Positions 12,099 to 28,570 of a stretch of 64,000 bases of DNA are shown here, in pieces (position 1 is the stretch's first letter; every line of letters begins with the position of its first letter). Where the stretch lies: positions 18,660,501 through 18,724,500 of the forward strand of contig JAMJFZ010003163.1 of NCBI GenBank assembly GCA_026225945.1. The letters run 5' to 3'. The translations under genes and the position numbers were made by a program. The notes under the pieces were generated by a model, which was given only the letters and a program-made list of their open reading frames with translations, searched no databases and was not told where the DNA came from. The stretch comes from Cricetomys ansorgei. Lineage: Eukaryota; Chordata; Mammalia; Rodentia; Nesomyidae.

Positions 12099-13099
12099 CA
12101 AGTAATTTGCACACTTGTTTATCCACCATCTATATGCCCTTCACATACCACCTACTTTCCATTTGTCCATCTATAAATACACGCACCCACCCATCCACCT
12201 GTCCACACCATATCCATCCATTCTTAAACCTTTCCATCCGCTGACCCATCCTAAGAACAGGGGTTGAGCAGGGATGCTGCTCCCAGCAACTCTGGTACTC
12301 AAGGGTGGCTCAGGAACTTGTCATCTGTCCTGGGTACACATGGCCCCAAGTGCCTGCAGCTGGTTTATAATACATGGCGGTAACTACCAGCTGCCTTTGG
12401 AGGTAAGTGAAGGCAAAAAATGCAAACCAGAAGTATTTCAGCATGAGTAGCTATGGAACCTGGCCCATTGGGACAGAAGTGGTGAAGCTGTCATGGCTAT
12501 GGGCATTTAAAAGGATATGGGCAGTAACAAGACTTAGTGTAGCCAAGATTTTTAGAAGACTTCTGGTTTCTGGAATGCTGGGGCCTAGCTTACCTTTGGA
12601 AATGGTGGCAGGACTGCTAACCTCCTGGCTAAGGACCCAGGCATGACTCTGAGGTACAGAGTCAGGATGACCTCAGTACCCAGCTCCACCCAGGTTCCAT
12701 CTGCAGCAGCCTTTCCTGGGATACCCTCACCATTTTGGAGATCTCGGCTCCAGTTCAGAGCCTGTAAGAAGCCTTCTGTTCCCACCCCCAGGGTGAATCC
12801 AGGGCCAGTTCAAGTCCCCCAGATAAGGCCAAAAACATACTGTTGGGTCCTGGCTGAGTGATACCCTGAGCACCTAGAGGGCACGAATGTGTGCTATCCA
12901 CCCTGGGGGTCAGCACAGACTCACAAGAAGGACCCGTTAAACACATGAGCAACATTACTGAGTAATATACAAAGTGCTGTGTTAGTCAGAAGGGACTAAA
13001 AGAACTAGAGATGATCCATGTACCCTGGGTTCCTACCACCTCAACAGTGTGCTAGAAGAGTGCCTAATAATTACTTAACTCTTGTGTTGTTTTAACTGT

Positions 13100-13222
13100 C
13101 CTCTCCCGTTTTTTAAGCCCCATACAGAGTCTCCCTACATAGCCCAGGTTGTTCTCAGACTCATGATCCCTCTGCCTTAGCTCCCGAGTACTGGGATCTA
13201 AACATACCATCACACCTAGCCT
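13100..13222 (-). mobile_element. old B1 SINE
   Basis: Reverse-oriented B1: gagtctccctacatagccca, tctgccttagctcccgagta, ctgggatctaaacataccat, cacacctagcc. Confidence 0.65.
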
Positions 13223-14517
13223 ATTTAGCCTTTATTGTGAACAGTATTGAAGCCAATGGATGGATAGCTTGATGGAAGTTGGGGTTGGGAGCTCCAAGCT
13301 CTGGTGCTCGGGCCTCTGTTCAGACGCCAATACCCCTCTGACAGTCCCCCAGTATTTCAGAGAACATGGAGTTCAGTGTGTTCCTAGAGCAGGCCATGAC
13401 ACTGGTCCCAGAAGCAGGTTCTTAGCTTGGAAAGACCCCAGGAAGAGCAAGGTAAGTCTCTCAGAGAGCTGATTAAGACAGGGCTAAAGAAGTCAGCCCA
13501 CTGTTGGACCACAGGGACAGGGGTCTCCTGAGGGGGACACACTCCATAGGCCCTATCTTAGCTCAACTTCATGTTCATGGAGAAGATGCGCCTTGGCTTC
13601 TCCGCTATCAGAATCATCCATCTGTCTCACACATTAAACTACCTGCTCATCCTGGCAAAGGTAAGAACCGTGGAAGCTTGAATGAACGCTTAAGCCTGTG
13701 AGTGCACAGACGAAGCTCTGTCCAGGAAGCTTTAGCTGAAAGATGCCAGGAGAGGTGTGCTAGACAGGCGCCACCTGGCCCTGCAGGGCTTGAGGGCAGA
13801 AGGCTGAGGGAGGCCAAAGCTGAGGCTGTGGGAGGAGAACCCCACCTGCCTGGGCAGACGTCCCTGGAGGCCACAGCCATGGCTAATCTAGACCACTGTG
13901 AGGACAGTCTAGAATCAGAGCAATCTGATCCTCCTAGGGGCAGGCCAGTGAAATGCACTTGCTGGATTGGGAAATACGTCACCAGAGGGTGATCAGGAAG
14001 AAAGGCTCCCTCTAAACACATGGCCACAGTGGAAGAACACTGTGGTGGATAACAGGCCCTTCCTGGTGGGCAAAGGGGCCCAAGAAGATTTCCAAAGGAG
14101 AGATCGGGGGAACTGCTGACCACACGTACATGGACAAGAAGACGTTCACATACATGCACTCACACATGCATCCCCATGATCTCTCTCACTCCAGTTCACC
14201 GTCAACCTGAACCTCTCACACAGAGCCATGGCGCCTGCACACTGCTCCTTACAACACAGACTCATGTGTGTAATGTGCCCAGTGTGTTACAGGTTTACTG
14301 AAGGGAGGGAGACTTCTGGATCTACAAGGTTGCACAGATCAATGTAATGAACTCATCCCCAGGGACATGTATGCCTTCAGCTCCCCCTGGAACCCTGAAG
14401 CCCACCTCTCGGACTCCCAAGCAGAGGTCCAAGTAGTGTATGACTGAAAAACAGGTGCTGAATACCCAGTATACCCAGATTCATAAGTGTACATGTATGG
14501 CTAGCGTGCAAGCAAAT

Positions 14518-14581
14518 GTGTTCTCTCCCTCTCTCCCTCCCTCTCTTTCTCTCCCCACACACTCATACACACACACACACC
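14518..14581. repeat. CT-rich/CA microsatellite
   Basis: Pyrimidine tract (ctctccctc units) followed by a short interrupted (CA)n. Confidence 0.85.
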
Positions 14582-15209
14582 AGCACTGATGCTTCCAAAC
14601 TTGGCTTCAACATCTACTGGGTCTGCCTCCCTTTGCTACCATCCCAAAGAAACCACTGGCCTCTGCTTCCTCCCTTCTCTTGAGCCTAGACCACACTAGG
14701 AGACACAACACAAAGGTAGAACTTGACATTCAAAGTACCTCCTCTGTCACTAGGACCCTCACTGGGGTCAGTCCAGAAACACGAGAGCTGGGGCCCAGGA
14801 CCTGTGGCCAGGACAGCTTCCCTAGCATAGTCCTGAGCAGCTTAGAGCAGAAAAAAACTCCCCCACAGAATGAAGAAGAGAAGGGAAGGGGAGGGAGGAG
14901 CTGTCTGGGCCCCTGGGAGGAAGCAGAGACAGCTTCAGAGTGTCCACCACTGCGCTTCCACTCAACATGCGCTGAGCATCCACTTCATGCAGACCGTTTA
15001 TACTGAGATCTCACTGCCCTGTCGTATTCCACACTGGGGAAAGAGACGCTGTGGTTCCACAAGGCCGTATCATCGGGTCCAAGCCCCATGTTGTAAGCAA
15101 GGGGACTGGGACTCACTGCCAGGCGGGCTCCCTCAGGAGCTACTTGTTGAGCTCCTCTTCTGGGCTCCAGGGCCCAGATGTCCCTAGACAGTCCTGGTCT
15201 AGGAGAGAG

Positions 15210-15300
15210 AGAAGGCCGGTGTGACCTGGGCACATACTTAACTCTCCCACTTGGAAACCCATTAATCTGTAGAACAGGTAAATGAGAGCATCCCGGCTGC
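15210..15300 (+). mobile_element. MIR SINE relic
   Basis: Core text ggtgtgacctgggcacatac, ttaactctcccacttgg and attaatctgtagaacagg corresponds to the MIR core. Confidence 0.5.
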
Positions 15301-16204
15301 TCCATGAGAGCAGTGAGAGGCCAGAGGTCTGCTCATGTTGGCTAGAGGTGAGTCAATGTTGTTATTACTCATAAACTGGGGGGAGCTAGAAACCTCAATG
15401 CTTCATGCTCCAGCCGACAGCATCCTCAGCCCCACAGGAACCCAGTCCTCTGAGAGCTGGTTGCTATGGATACACTCCCAAGGGTCCCAGCCTTCCAGCC
15501 CCCAAGCCCCTGCACAGCCCCCAGAGTCTATTCTAACATGAGTGAGTCCTGGGGGAAGCAAGGGGGTAGATGAACAGACAGCTGAGTCCCTGGCCCCAGG
15601 CGTGCCCAGGCAGGGGGCAAGGTCCCAGGAGCAATGGCTAGAATGAGGAGGTACCTGGGCTTTGTCTAGCTCCTTTCTGCAAAAGGTCCATCTGTTGGGC
15701 CTCTGGGCTGGCGGGGGGTGGGGTTTTCAGCCTGGCACCTCTCACATGGACCTTAGACAGGGAGAGAAAGGCCTAGGGAGGGATAGGAACAAGGCTTCAG
15801 TCTGCCCCGTGTATGTAGCTGCGCATTCCTGGCTCCTGTTTCGCCTTCCTGAGTATGGAGTCCCTCTGCCAAAACAGGCCTCGCAGAGATGCTCTCACTT
15901 GTCTCACCCCATTGTTGAGGACCGAGAACCCCCTCATGAATAAGGGTTTTCCAACAAAGGTGCTCAATGCAGGGCAGACTAGGGAGAAGAAAGTTCCAGG
16001 AGTTCTAAGGAGTTGGAGCTCCCCAGAGCAGCCTCCTGGCCATCAGGACCCTCAGTGCAATGGCAGGTGGGCTGAAAGAAGTGGATAAGCCAGGCTGAGA
16101 TACAGTCAGGAAGGGCAACAGAGCTCATCGCATCCCCATGCAGGCTGGATGGGTGGAGGAGTGGCTGGAGAAAGAAGAATGAAAACAGTAGGAGTTCAAA
16201 TTCC

Positions 16205-16290
16205 GCCTCTGCCTCTTGACAGCTAAGGCCTGGGCAGCCAAACTCACCAATCTGTGCTCATGTCCTCTGTGAAATGTCTGCTAGAAGGAG
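16205..16290 (+). mobile_element. MIR SINE relic
   Basis: Core text aaggcctgggcagccaaact, caccaatctgtgctcatgtc and ctctgtgaaatg. Confidence 0.4.
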
Positions 16291-17694
16291 CGGAGGGAGG
16301 ACAAGTGATCCACGCATCCTGACCCCACGGTCAGAGTGGCCCGTGAGTGGGAGTGAAGACACAGGACCCAGCCTCTGTGCCCCACTCTCTCGCTCATTTC
16401 CCTCTCCGAGCACAAGCAGAGGTGAGCAAAGGAAAGGTTTCTCTACGTGGCACTGACCATTCACAGCCAGGGCAGGGTAGCTGCAAGACTACCCAGGGAG
16501 CGGTTCTGCAGACAGAAGGCATTACTAGTTCCTTTGTCGGAGTTACTATCCTAATGTTATTGACACTGTCGCGTCTGATGCTGCTGCTGTGACCCTCTGG
16601 CTTTACAGGACACTGGCCCAGGGAGGCCAAACTATAGGAGGGAGATTTTCAGCCCAGTCCATCTACCTCTAGAGACCCATATTCCCCAGAACTAACCACA
16701 GTGCCTCCGGCCAGCCAAGGCTCAGGGGGACAGAGCTGGGCAACGAGACTGATGTCCACACTCTAGATCTCCGGGAGGTGCACCACTGACCCTGTTCAGA
16801 GGCTTGACTCTGTTGACAGGTCACGAGTGTGACCACCCCCAAAGAGAGGCCTCTACTCCTCCAATTTCCAACAAGTTTCTCAGTTCGGTCTGTATTTGGG
16901 CATGCTTCCCTTAACCAGGTATCTATAGGCAGGTCCCTTGGGCTCATTGGGCTTCATCAGGCCCACCTATGACACGAGAGCTGGGCAAGAGACCGTCCTC
17001 TGGGAGATGTTCCTTCTCTCTCCAGCCCTTTCCCCCTCCTCCACTCTCAACCCCAAATCTGAGTTCCTATCCTGAGACAAAACACCTTCAGCAAACACCC
17101 CTGTGTTTCAGCAAACACCTGTGGCAGGTGGTTTCCCCATCCTGCCTCCCCATCAATGACACCAGCAGCAACCCTCGAGGGAGGGTACCCTTGAGACCTA
17201 TGTGATACCTCCTCCATCTGGAAGCACAACCTCGATGTGGTGGGAATTTCTGGCCCAGGCTGTCTGACATTCAAAGGCCACGCAGGCTGCACCCATCTCA
17301 GGTGCTCCCCAACCTAAAAATCCAAGGCCCCAGTGGGTCCACCGGTAGCCCACACTTCCTCTGCCTCAATGAGAGCAACATGTTATGAGCCTGTGGTTCT
17401 CGTGAACAAGTAAGTCTTAAAGGTGAGGACCCACTCCTGGCTCTCAGGCACCTCCAAATACAAGGGGTGCTTCAGAAAAATTTGATGACTGCATCAAGCA
17501 ATGGCTAATGATGGAATCAGAACCGCACCATACCCGAGGGGCTTCCCCATACCTTCACTACCCCAGCTATCATGACGCTACCCACGAGAAGTGGTCAGCA
17601 GAGGTTGTAGCAAGCATACACAATCCTAACCACTGTTTGGCTCTAAGTCCCAGTGTACCCGTATCACTAGGACCTGTGTTACGAGACTCTAAGA

Positions 17695-17765
17695 TTGAGA
17701 GCCCAGAGCTGTGAAGTGACTCACCCAAGGAGACACAGGAAGCCAGGTTGTCAGTTCACTCCAGA
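17695..17765 (-). mobile_element. MIR SINE relic (reverse)
   Basis: gtgaagtgactcacccaagg then agacacaggaagccagg matches the reverse MIR core. Confidence 0.5.
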
Positions 17766-17814
17766 TAAATAGCAAAAATGCCAGTCATCATATAAGGAAC
17801 ATTTATCAGTACCT

Positions 17815-17960
17815 GATAAAGTGACATCAACATTTATTAACCACTGTGCTGAGCACTTTTTCTGCATGTCACTGGCCCCCAACAGCAGCTCTAGGAATCA
17901 GGCTGATTATTACTCCCATAGTACAGGTGAGCTCTTGACAAACCAGAACCAGAGAGGCAA
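17815..17960 (-). mobile_element. MIR SINE relic (reverse)
   Basis: catttattaaccactgtgct, gagcacttttt and attattactcccatagtaca match the reverse MIR. Confidence 0.55.
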
Positions 17961-18098
17961 AATATGTATATATATCACACAGTGGGAAGGAAATGGTGAC
18001 AAGGGGCTTAAACTCAAGATGACATACCACACCAAGCAGTACACACACAGGGTGTCACTTCCGTGGGTAACCGCTGATCCCCGCAGAAACTGTTGTCA

Positions 18099-21731
<3,633 letters not shown>

Positions 21732-22224
21732 TCAGCCCCTAGCCTCCTAGCTTCCACCCCCTCCCTCTCAGTCTCCGGCCCCTTCCCTCCCAGCCCCCAT
21801 TCCCCTTAAAGGGAATCCTACTTGTCCTTTGGGCACGGGCAAAACTTAGCAAGAACAGAACATGCCCTTTATTTTAACAGCCCCCCCCCATACTCAGGAA
21901 AGGGGGACTGATGAAGTTGGAAACTGCTGTTTCTGGTAATAGTGTGAAATTGTAGGGCTCCCAACATCCAGTACACAAATGAAGCAACCTGAGGGCAAAA
22001 AGGAAGACTTGAGGTACCCAGCCAGCATCCCCAAGGAGCTGTCTTCTTTGTTTTCAAAGCTAGCTTTATCCTATTCACCCAGGAGCCCAGGTGATAGCCA
22101 TAAGGCTGGACGGGGCCACCAAAGGCCAGAGCCCAGGGCTAACAGCCCTTTGCTCCACGTAAGGGACTCTATGCTCTCCAGAGACAAGAGGAACTTCTCT
22201 GGCCTTTCCAACCTCTGAGGGAAG

Positions 22225-22500
22225 CCAAACAAACCTCGGGGCTGGCCATTTCTGGGAAAACAAAGGCACACAGGACGCAAAAAAAATAAAGCCAGTGAAG
22301 TTCCGCAAAGCTCAGCAGGGGTCGGACGGAGCCAGCGTGAGCAGAAATGCGTTCGGAGGCTCAAGTTTCTCATCGAGTGGATTTAAAACTTAATAATGAA
22401 TGAAACAGACCGCAGGCTGCTGCGGGCAGGGGAGAGACAAACAAAAGCCCAGATTCGGCTGCGCTGACCTTGTCTTGTAACCCCGAGGAAAGAGCCCAGG
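22225..22500. promoter_or_regulatory. candidate conserved intronic element about 1 kb from the giant exon
   Basis: A repeat-free block combining CpGs (ggtcggacggagcc, gaaatgcgttcggagg) with SOX-like acaaag and the homeodomain-like ttaataatgaatg. Inference only. Confidence 0.35.
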
Positions 22501-22606
22501 GCCCCTGGCTACACTGCCAGCCAGCTCAGTCTTCCGAAAAACCTCACAGAAATCACTCCCGACCCACAGGAAGCATGGACAGCCACACATCCAGCATATG
22601 CAACCG

Positions 22607-22660
22607 TGCGTGTGTCACACACACATACACACACACACACAGGCACACCTACACATTTTG
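22607..22660. repeat. CA-rich microsatellite
   Basis: Interrupted CA repeat. CA-rich sequence recurs at 22725-22800. Confidence 0.85.
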
Positions 22661-23830
22661 CACTGTGTTCCCAATCCCACTCACGTACATAAGTACATGT
22701 GCTCAGCACCCCTTCTGTAGTTCCCAAAACACACACGTGTATGCTCACACACTTACACACATATGCACTCTCACCCTAACTCACAGGCACACTCACCCTT
22801 GCTGTATCGCATGTGCGTAGACAGCCTGCATACCAGAGTCACAACACTCACATTATAGATGCTATACACCTATGCTGAGATGCACACTCTACACCATCAC
22901 AGACCCGGGGCTCCGTATAAGGCTCATCTCATAGTCACACTGCTGTTTCAGCCCACCACAAGAGCTTATTTAAAAGACAAGAGCTGGCTGGAGAATCCCT
23001 GCTAACTAGCACTGGGCAGGTCCCACGCTGCCGTTCACAGCCCCAGTGCCCACCCACCAACCCTAGCTTCCAAAGCATAAAGAGTTACCCCAGCTGGCAC
23101 CACGGGTCCAGCTCCGCCGGATGGAGACTGCTCCCGTTCTGTGTCTCCCATCAGCCTCCTCAACTCTACAGCCCAGCACCCCTAGGAACGCCCTCCTGGA
23201 GTGAGGGCACCTTCTCTCCTGGGGGCCTCACATTACAGGCCCTTTGGCCGGGAAGGACGCAGCCGCTACCAGCTTCCTAGATTAGGCGCAGCGGGAGGTA
23301 CCTTATCCCTTGCCTATTAATTCCCAGCCTTTGCCAGCTGGGCTCTGAGGGGCACAGACAAAGGGACCCAGGGGAAAAGATGGATGGAGCTGGGACTTGC
23401 TTGGCCTCTGCCCACTGGCCAGGCTCAGTTAGCTTTGGATTGTTTTGATATCTAGCTCAGAAATAATCAAACCACCACAGAGCCTCTCCCGTAAGTCATC
23501 ACTGGGGAGGTGGGAGCCGGGGAACTTTCGCTGTACAGATGGAGAAACTGAGGTGAGTCTCTGAAACAATCCTGACAGATAATGAAATGACTGTGACAAG
23601 GCTAACACCGGGATCATTCACTATCCAGGCTGCCATCTCTAGAAGGAGAGGCCACACGTGCAAAGCCCCCACTCTGCTAATCCTCCCTCAAGAGGTAGGC
23701 AGGAATCACTCAGGGTACACATTACAGGGAGAGGCAGGCCATCAATGCCCAGAGAAGGCTCCTGGATGGCTGAATCGTAGAGAAAAAGAACAAGCAGGAA
23801 GGTGAAACCAGGAAGGTGCTCTGCCCTTGG

Positions 23831-23942
23831 GACAAGCCTGGACTAGCATGTCTACCACAGTCCTCGGTTTCTAAGACCTTCCTGAGGACAAGCCTGGACT
23901 AGCATGTCTACCACAGTCCTCGGTTCCTAAGACCTTCCTGCG
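23831..23942. repeat. 56-bp direct tandem duplication
   Basis: Copies 23831-23886 and 23887-23942 both begin gacaagcctggactagcatg and differ at two positions (ggttt/ggttc and ctgag/ctgcg). Confidence 0.97.
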
Positions 23943-24434
23943 GACTGATGGCTAAGAGGCAGCTACATGTACCCCTGGCCTTCCAGGCTCCTCCGGCAAC
24001 TCAGCCATACCATGGGTGACCCCCTCAACCTCTGAGACTCAGTAAAGACATCTAGAAAAGAAGAATCACTCTGAGAGGTAGAAGAGGAAATTAATGTGAA
24101 ACACACTGTATATAGTTTTATTGGCACACATGCCACAAACAGTTGCATCCACAGACAGAGCCCACTCAGGACTGCCTGAGGTCGACAGTGGGTGCAGCGG
24201 TCAGGATCAAACTGGCAAGCAAAGCGCGTTGGGAAAATGGAAATAGACTTAGCCATAGCTGCAAAGGACCACACAGTTCTGTGGACACACAGAGGTGCTG
24301 AGCTGTATATTAAAATAAGTCAATGTTACGGTATGCAAATTATACTTCTATAAAAGCTGGTAAACAAAAGCAGTATTTTGCCAATAATAATAATTAATTC
24401 TAATTAGTACCACTAGCGCTAATTTCAGCACTAC

Positions 24435-24655
24435 ATTTACCATTCATGCCCCACATGCCCGTACTATACATGTCTGTTTTCTCAATGAATCTCTCAGTCT
24501 TCACAACATCCATATGTGGTAGTCTCCAGGAGCATCCCATGTCTGAGATGGACATGCTTAAGGCTCAGAGGAGTGAGCAACCTGTCCACCATACAAAGCT
24601 GGATGTTTCACAGGGTTGTCCCTGCATCTTCCAATCAGACAGCATTTCATCCTAG
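24435..24655 (-). mobile_element. MIR SINE relic (reverse)
   Basis: tcacaacatccatatgtggt, aaggctcagaggagtgagca and cctgtccaccatacaaagct correspond to the reverse MIR. Confidence 0.5.
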
Positions 24656-25434
24656 GCTAACATAAGCCACTCATCCACCTCCACCACCACGAAAGGAATC
24701 ATGACCTGCCCGGTTATGCCAACGTACCCAAAGTTCACTGCAGGGCTGGCTGCTTGGTTTTATTTTCTGCAAACAAGTTTCAAAACTAAAGGGAAGTGTA
24801 TTATTCTCCATCAACAAACCGAGCAACTGCTGAGATCATAATCATCTGAATTGAAATGAAAATAAGGCTCTTTAAAGTGAAAAGGCCCCATCAGAGGAAA
24901 GGGGCATGTTGACATGTGAAGTCTTAAACTGGCTGCCCTGCTTAGAGCCTGCTATTCAAAAATCACTTGGCCCTGGTGCTCTCCTTCCACTGCTCCAAGT
25001 GCACTTTGCACTGGGGGCATCCAGCCAAGGGCGCCAGAGGAAAACCAGAGAGATGACAGGGGCCAAGCCTTCACTAGATCTTCAGGGGCATCAGCAGAGG
25101 AAGGGGGGGGGGCCTCCAGTTCCTCACAGGTAACAAACACCCCTCAAACACTGTTAGCACTCCCCATGTACAAGTGTGACCACGCATGAGCAAGCATAAC
25201 TACTCATGAGCAGCATGACCACACATCCTCTGGCAGAAGTGAGTGCAGAAAGAGAAGGGAGGACAGTGGAAACAGGGCGAAAGGTATCTCAAGGTCCTTT
25301 CCACGTGAACATTCCAGAATTCAGCAACAAGTAGGTTCAAGGAAAGCCTCACTCTCACAGATACCTTTTCATCCCCAGATGAAGACTGTCTACGCACCCA
25401 GGATTCTTCTTGGACTTTCCATTAATGCAGTCCT

Positions 25435-25575
25435 CAACGGTTCAATGAGCTAGGTGTATTATTACTTCATTTCCATTTTCAGAAGGAGAAAATGACATGC
25501 ACAGAGAGGCTGATTTGCCCAGTGACACTCAGCCGCCAGGCAACAGAGCCAGGAAACAAACCTACTTAATCCTAT
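25435..25575 (-). mobile_element. MIR SINE relic (reverse)
   Basis: attattacttcatttccatt, ttcagaaggagaaaatgaca, cagagaggctgatttgccca and gccaggcaacagagccagg follow the reverse MIR order. Confidence 0.6.
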
Positions 25576-25792
25576 TCAATTGGTAGCTTCATCCACAATG
25601 CTGAGACAGAGGATACAGTGACAAATGTCAGCCCTTCCGCTGTTCCCTCCTCTAGAATAAGCATGGTCAAAGAAATATAACAGAATGAGGGAAAAAATTA
25701 CTTTCAAAATGGAGATTAAATTCATTTTAAAACAACTAATCCAGCAGAGAAGCCTGGAAGGAAAAGGTTTTTATGAGACTTCTGTGGGAGGG

Positions 25793-25794
<2 letters not shown>

Positions 25795-25836
<42 letters not shown>

Positions 25837-25842
25837 ACACAC
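25795..25842. repeat. (AC)n microsatellite
   Basis: About 24 AC units with one AT interruption. Confidence 0.95.
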
Positions 25843-27349
25843 CCCAAGCATAAAAGAGGAGGGAATTTTGATACAAACTCAATTAAGTAGAAACTGGGAT
25901 TTCGAATACATCTGCAACATAAGCAAGCGGATCCCAGGATTGTGTGGTCACACTATGTGACCGCCAGGAGGCTAGGGGTGGGATGTGATCACAGCAAGTG
26001 CAGGAGGCCAAGGATGCAGCAGATGCACTTGCCTCCCAGGAAGGCAAGGGGCACAGTTCATAGCTCCTCTCATCAGAGAACATCAGGGAGCTGCTGCAGA
26101 GGGCATTCAGACCCAGGAGGAACAGGGGTCTACCCTCAGGCCCACAGGAGAAAGCAAAAAGTGAGCATCCTGTCATAGGAAGTATAGACCGAGTAGAGAG
26201 ATGGATCACCAAGATGCAGAGATAGCCCTGAAAAGAACCTTAGCTAGGAATCCCTGCTTCAGTAGCAAGAGCTGTGTATATACAAAGCCCAGGAAGTTCT
26301 AGGTCTCCAGGACATTGCTAGGCTGAGAAGTTCCATCAATGTGTGTGAAAAATGGAATCAATTGGTGATGTCTGCCAGGAGCAGACATGAGCAAAGGTGT
26401 GTGGGAACAATGGTCCTAGGGCACTTGGGAAAAGGGTCTCCTGTCTGTCATCCCCAGGTTCCACTTCTAAGAAAAGCATCATCTATTCTCTGTGAGCAAT
26501 AAGGCTTTGAGCAGGGTCCCCCAAATCCTGCTGTCAGTGCAAAGACAAGAAGGCATGAAAAATACTGTGCAGCTGCACTGAGGTCTGAAGAGAGGTTGCC
26601 AGCTAGGTCAGCTCAACCCCAGCTCACGTGGGCCTGCCCAGGCACAAAGCCATCTAGGTGCTCAGGAGAACACAGCTGCCTGTGCTCTCCAGAGCATGCA
26701 AGACTTGCCCGCTGTAAGGCATTCAAACTGCTTCCCATAGAGGCAGTCAGAACTGAACTAAATGGCTTTCCAGGCTTGGAATACTGGAGTCCTGCCACAG
26801 GAGCCTGGGAGTCTGTGGCCCTGGTCCTCAGAGGTGGGAGGAGCTAATGCTGGCTGGCCTTAGAGAAGTCACCATGTCCTCCTTCACCAACAGCGCCCCT
26901 ATACCATGGGTGGACTGGGCCGCCCCAGGCCCTTTTCTGGAACTGCTTCCAGCAATCAGCAATGCAAGTTCCCCAAGAAGCCTGAAACTCCCAGCACACA
27001 TACCTAGGTGCTTCATGGCTTTCCTGGGTACATGCAAAAGAAATGTCAAGACCAAAGAAAGATCCCATTGAGTCCAAACTGGGATATGAACGAGTGCATT
27101 GGACCACCTGTGACTGATGGCAGCTCTACCACTACCAGGTGATTGTTCACCCTATATAAGTTAGCATTTCTAAGATTACGACAGTTAGGGCAGGAAGGAT
27201 GGAGACTGGACTCTTGGGGAAGGGTCTTGTGACACCACATTCCAAGAAGGAATGCTAACAGCCCCATTCCCATGGGCCTAGTATCTTCTATATAGTTCTG
27301 CTACTTCATCAGGACTCAAGGTCTGCTGTGTGTTATTACAGCCATTCTT

Positions 27350-27510
27350 TTTTTTGGGGGGGGGGGCGCTGTGAGAGAGGGTTTCTCTGTTGTAACTCTG
27401 GCTGGCCTCAAACTCTCTCTGTAGACCAGGCTGGCCTCGAACTCACAGACATCCACCTGCCTCTGCCTCCCGAGCACTGGGATTAAAGGCGTGCTCCACC
27501 AATGGCCGGC
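27350..27510 (-). mobile_element. B1 SINE with perfect 13-bp target-site duplication
   Basis: Full reverse B1: gggtttctctgttgtaactc, tgtagaccaggctggcctcg, tgcctctgcctcccgagcac, tgggattaaaggcgtgc. Flanks 27337-27349 and 27511-27523 are identical (TACAGCCATTCTT). A G-rich run sits beside the tail. Confidence 0.95.
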
Positions 27511-27754
27511 TACAGCCATTCTTGTTCCACTTCGTGGTGGCAATGGTCATGTTAAATCTAAAGGAAACAGCTACGCTCTCTCAAGCAGAGCAGGGCCATC
27601 CAAGGCACAGCTGTATCCTGGACAAGGTGGGTGGTTGGGAGAGCAGACTAGGCTGGGGCTGTTGCCAAAGCACCCATGAAGGTAGCAAAGGAAGCAGACT
27701 GCCTACAGAACCTGCACAAAACCAAACTCAGAGGCGGTGCTAGGCAAAAGCAAA

Positions 27755-28160
27755 TGCCTAAAAATGTTCACATCTTAACCCCTAGAATGTGTAGATGTAA
27801 GACTCAGGTGGGAAATGTAACTCAGGGTGCTGATTGGCTGACCTTAACATACAGAGATGATCCTGGATTATCTGGGCGAGGCCTCTGGAGTCACTGGGTC
27901 TTCAAATGTGGAAAGGGGAGGCAGAAGTAGAGCCAGTGACATTGTATGAGAACAACCCAGCCCCCTGTTGCTGGGCTTGAAGATGCATGAGTGGCGAATG
28001 CGGTGACTCTATGAAAGGCAAACATTCTCTGCCATCACCTTGACCTTTGCTTTACGTGTCTATCAAGTTTCTGGCCAACAGAACCATAAGATGACTTCCT
28101 GTTGTTTTAAGGTACAGTGTACTTGAGGATTTGTTACAGTGGCAATAGCAAACAGCAGGG
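27755..28160 (+). mobile_element. MLT1-type LTR relic (ERVL-MaLR), no internal genes
   Basis: Text matches the order of an old mammalian MaLR LTR: gttcacatcttaacccctag, gatcctggattatctgggcg, ccatcaccttgacctttgc, ttcctgttgttttaaggtac, gaggatttgttacagtggca. It is a solo-LTR-like fragment with no coding capacity; subfamily not assigned. Confidence 0.65.
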
Positions 28161-28420
28161 CTCTGGTGTAGCACCAGAACTAACACTTGGCAGCAGAAAA
28201 AGTGAGCTCAGGAGCTGGACAGTGGCCATGAGCTGAAAAAAAAAACTTAGAGGAATGATTTCTTTGTAAAGGGGTGGATAGCCACATGCAGGTGAACTGA
28301 AAGACAAGGATCCACGACTGTTTGTACAGACTCGGAAGAAAGAAAGCACATTCCTGAAACTAGAATCACCTTTAACCAAAACCTCACAAAGCATGAGCCA
28401 GGGGCTGGGATACTAGAGAC

Positions 28421-28570
28421 TTGTTTGTTTGTTTGTCAACAGGATTTCTCTGTTGTAGCTCTGGCTGTCCTGGAACTCACTCTGTAGACCAGGCTAGCCT
28501 CAAACTCAAAGAGATCTGCCTGCCTCTGCCTCGAGTGCTGGTTTAAAGGCGTGCGCCACGACCGCCCAGC
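28421..28570 (-). mobile_element. B1 SINE
   Basis: Reverse B1 with a (TTTG)n tail complement at its start, ctgtagaccaggctagcctc, and taaaggcgtgcgccacgacc. Flanks near 28410-28420 and 28570-28580 look like an imperfect target-site duplication (tactagagact / ctatagagact). Confidence 0.9.

Noticed and set aside
24097..24300. Possible Charlie/MER-type DNA transposon (gttttattggcacacatgcc)
   Set aside because: Only a short phrase resembles the family; the rest does not align by eye.
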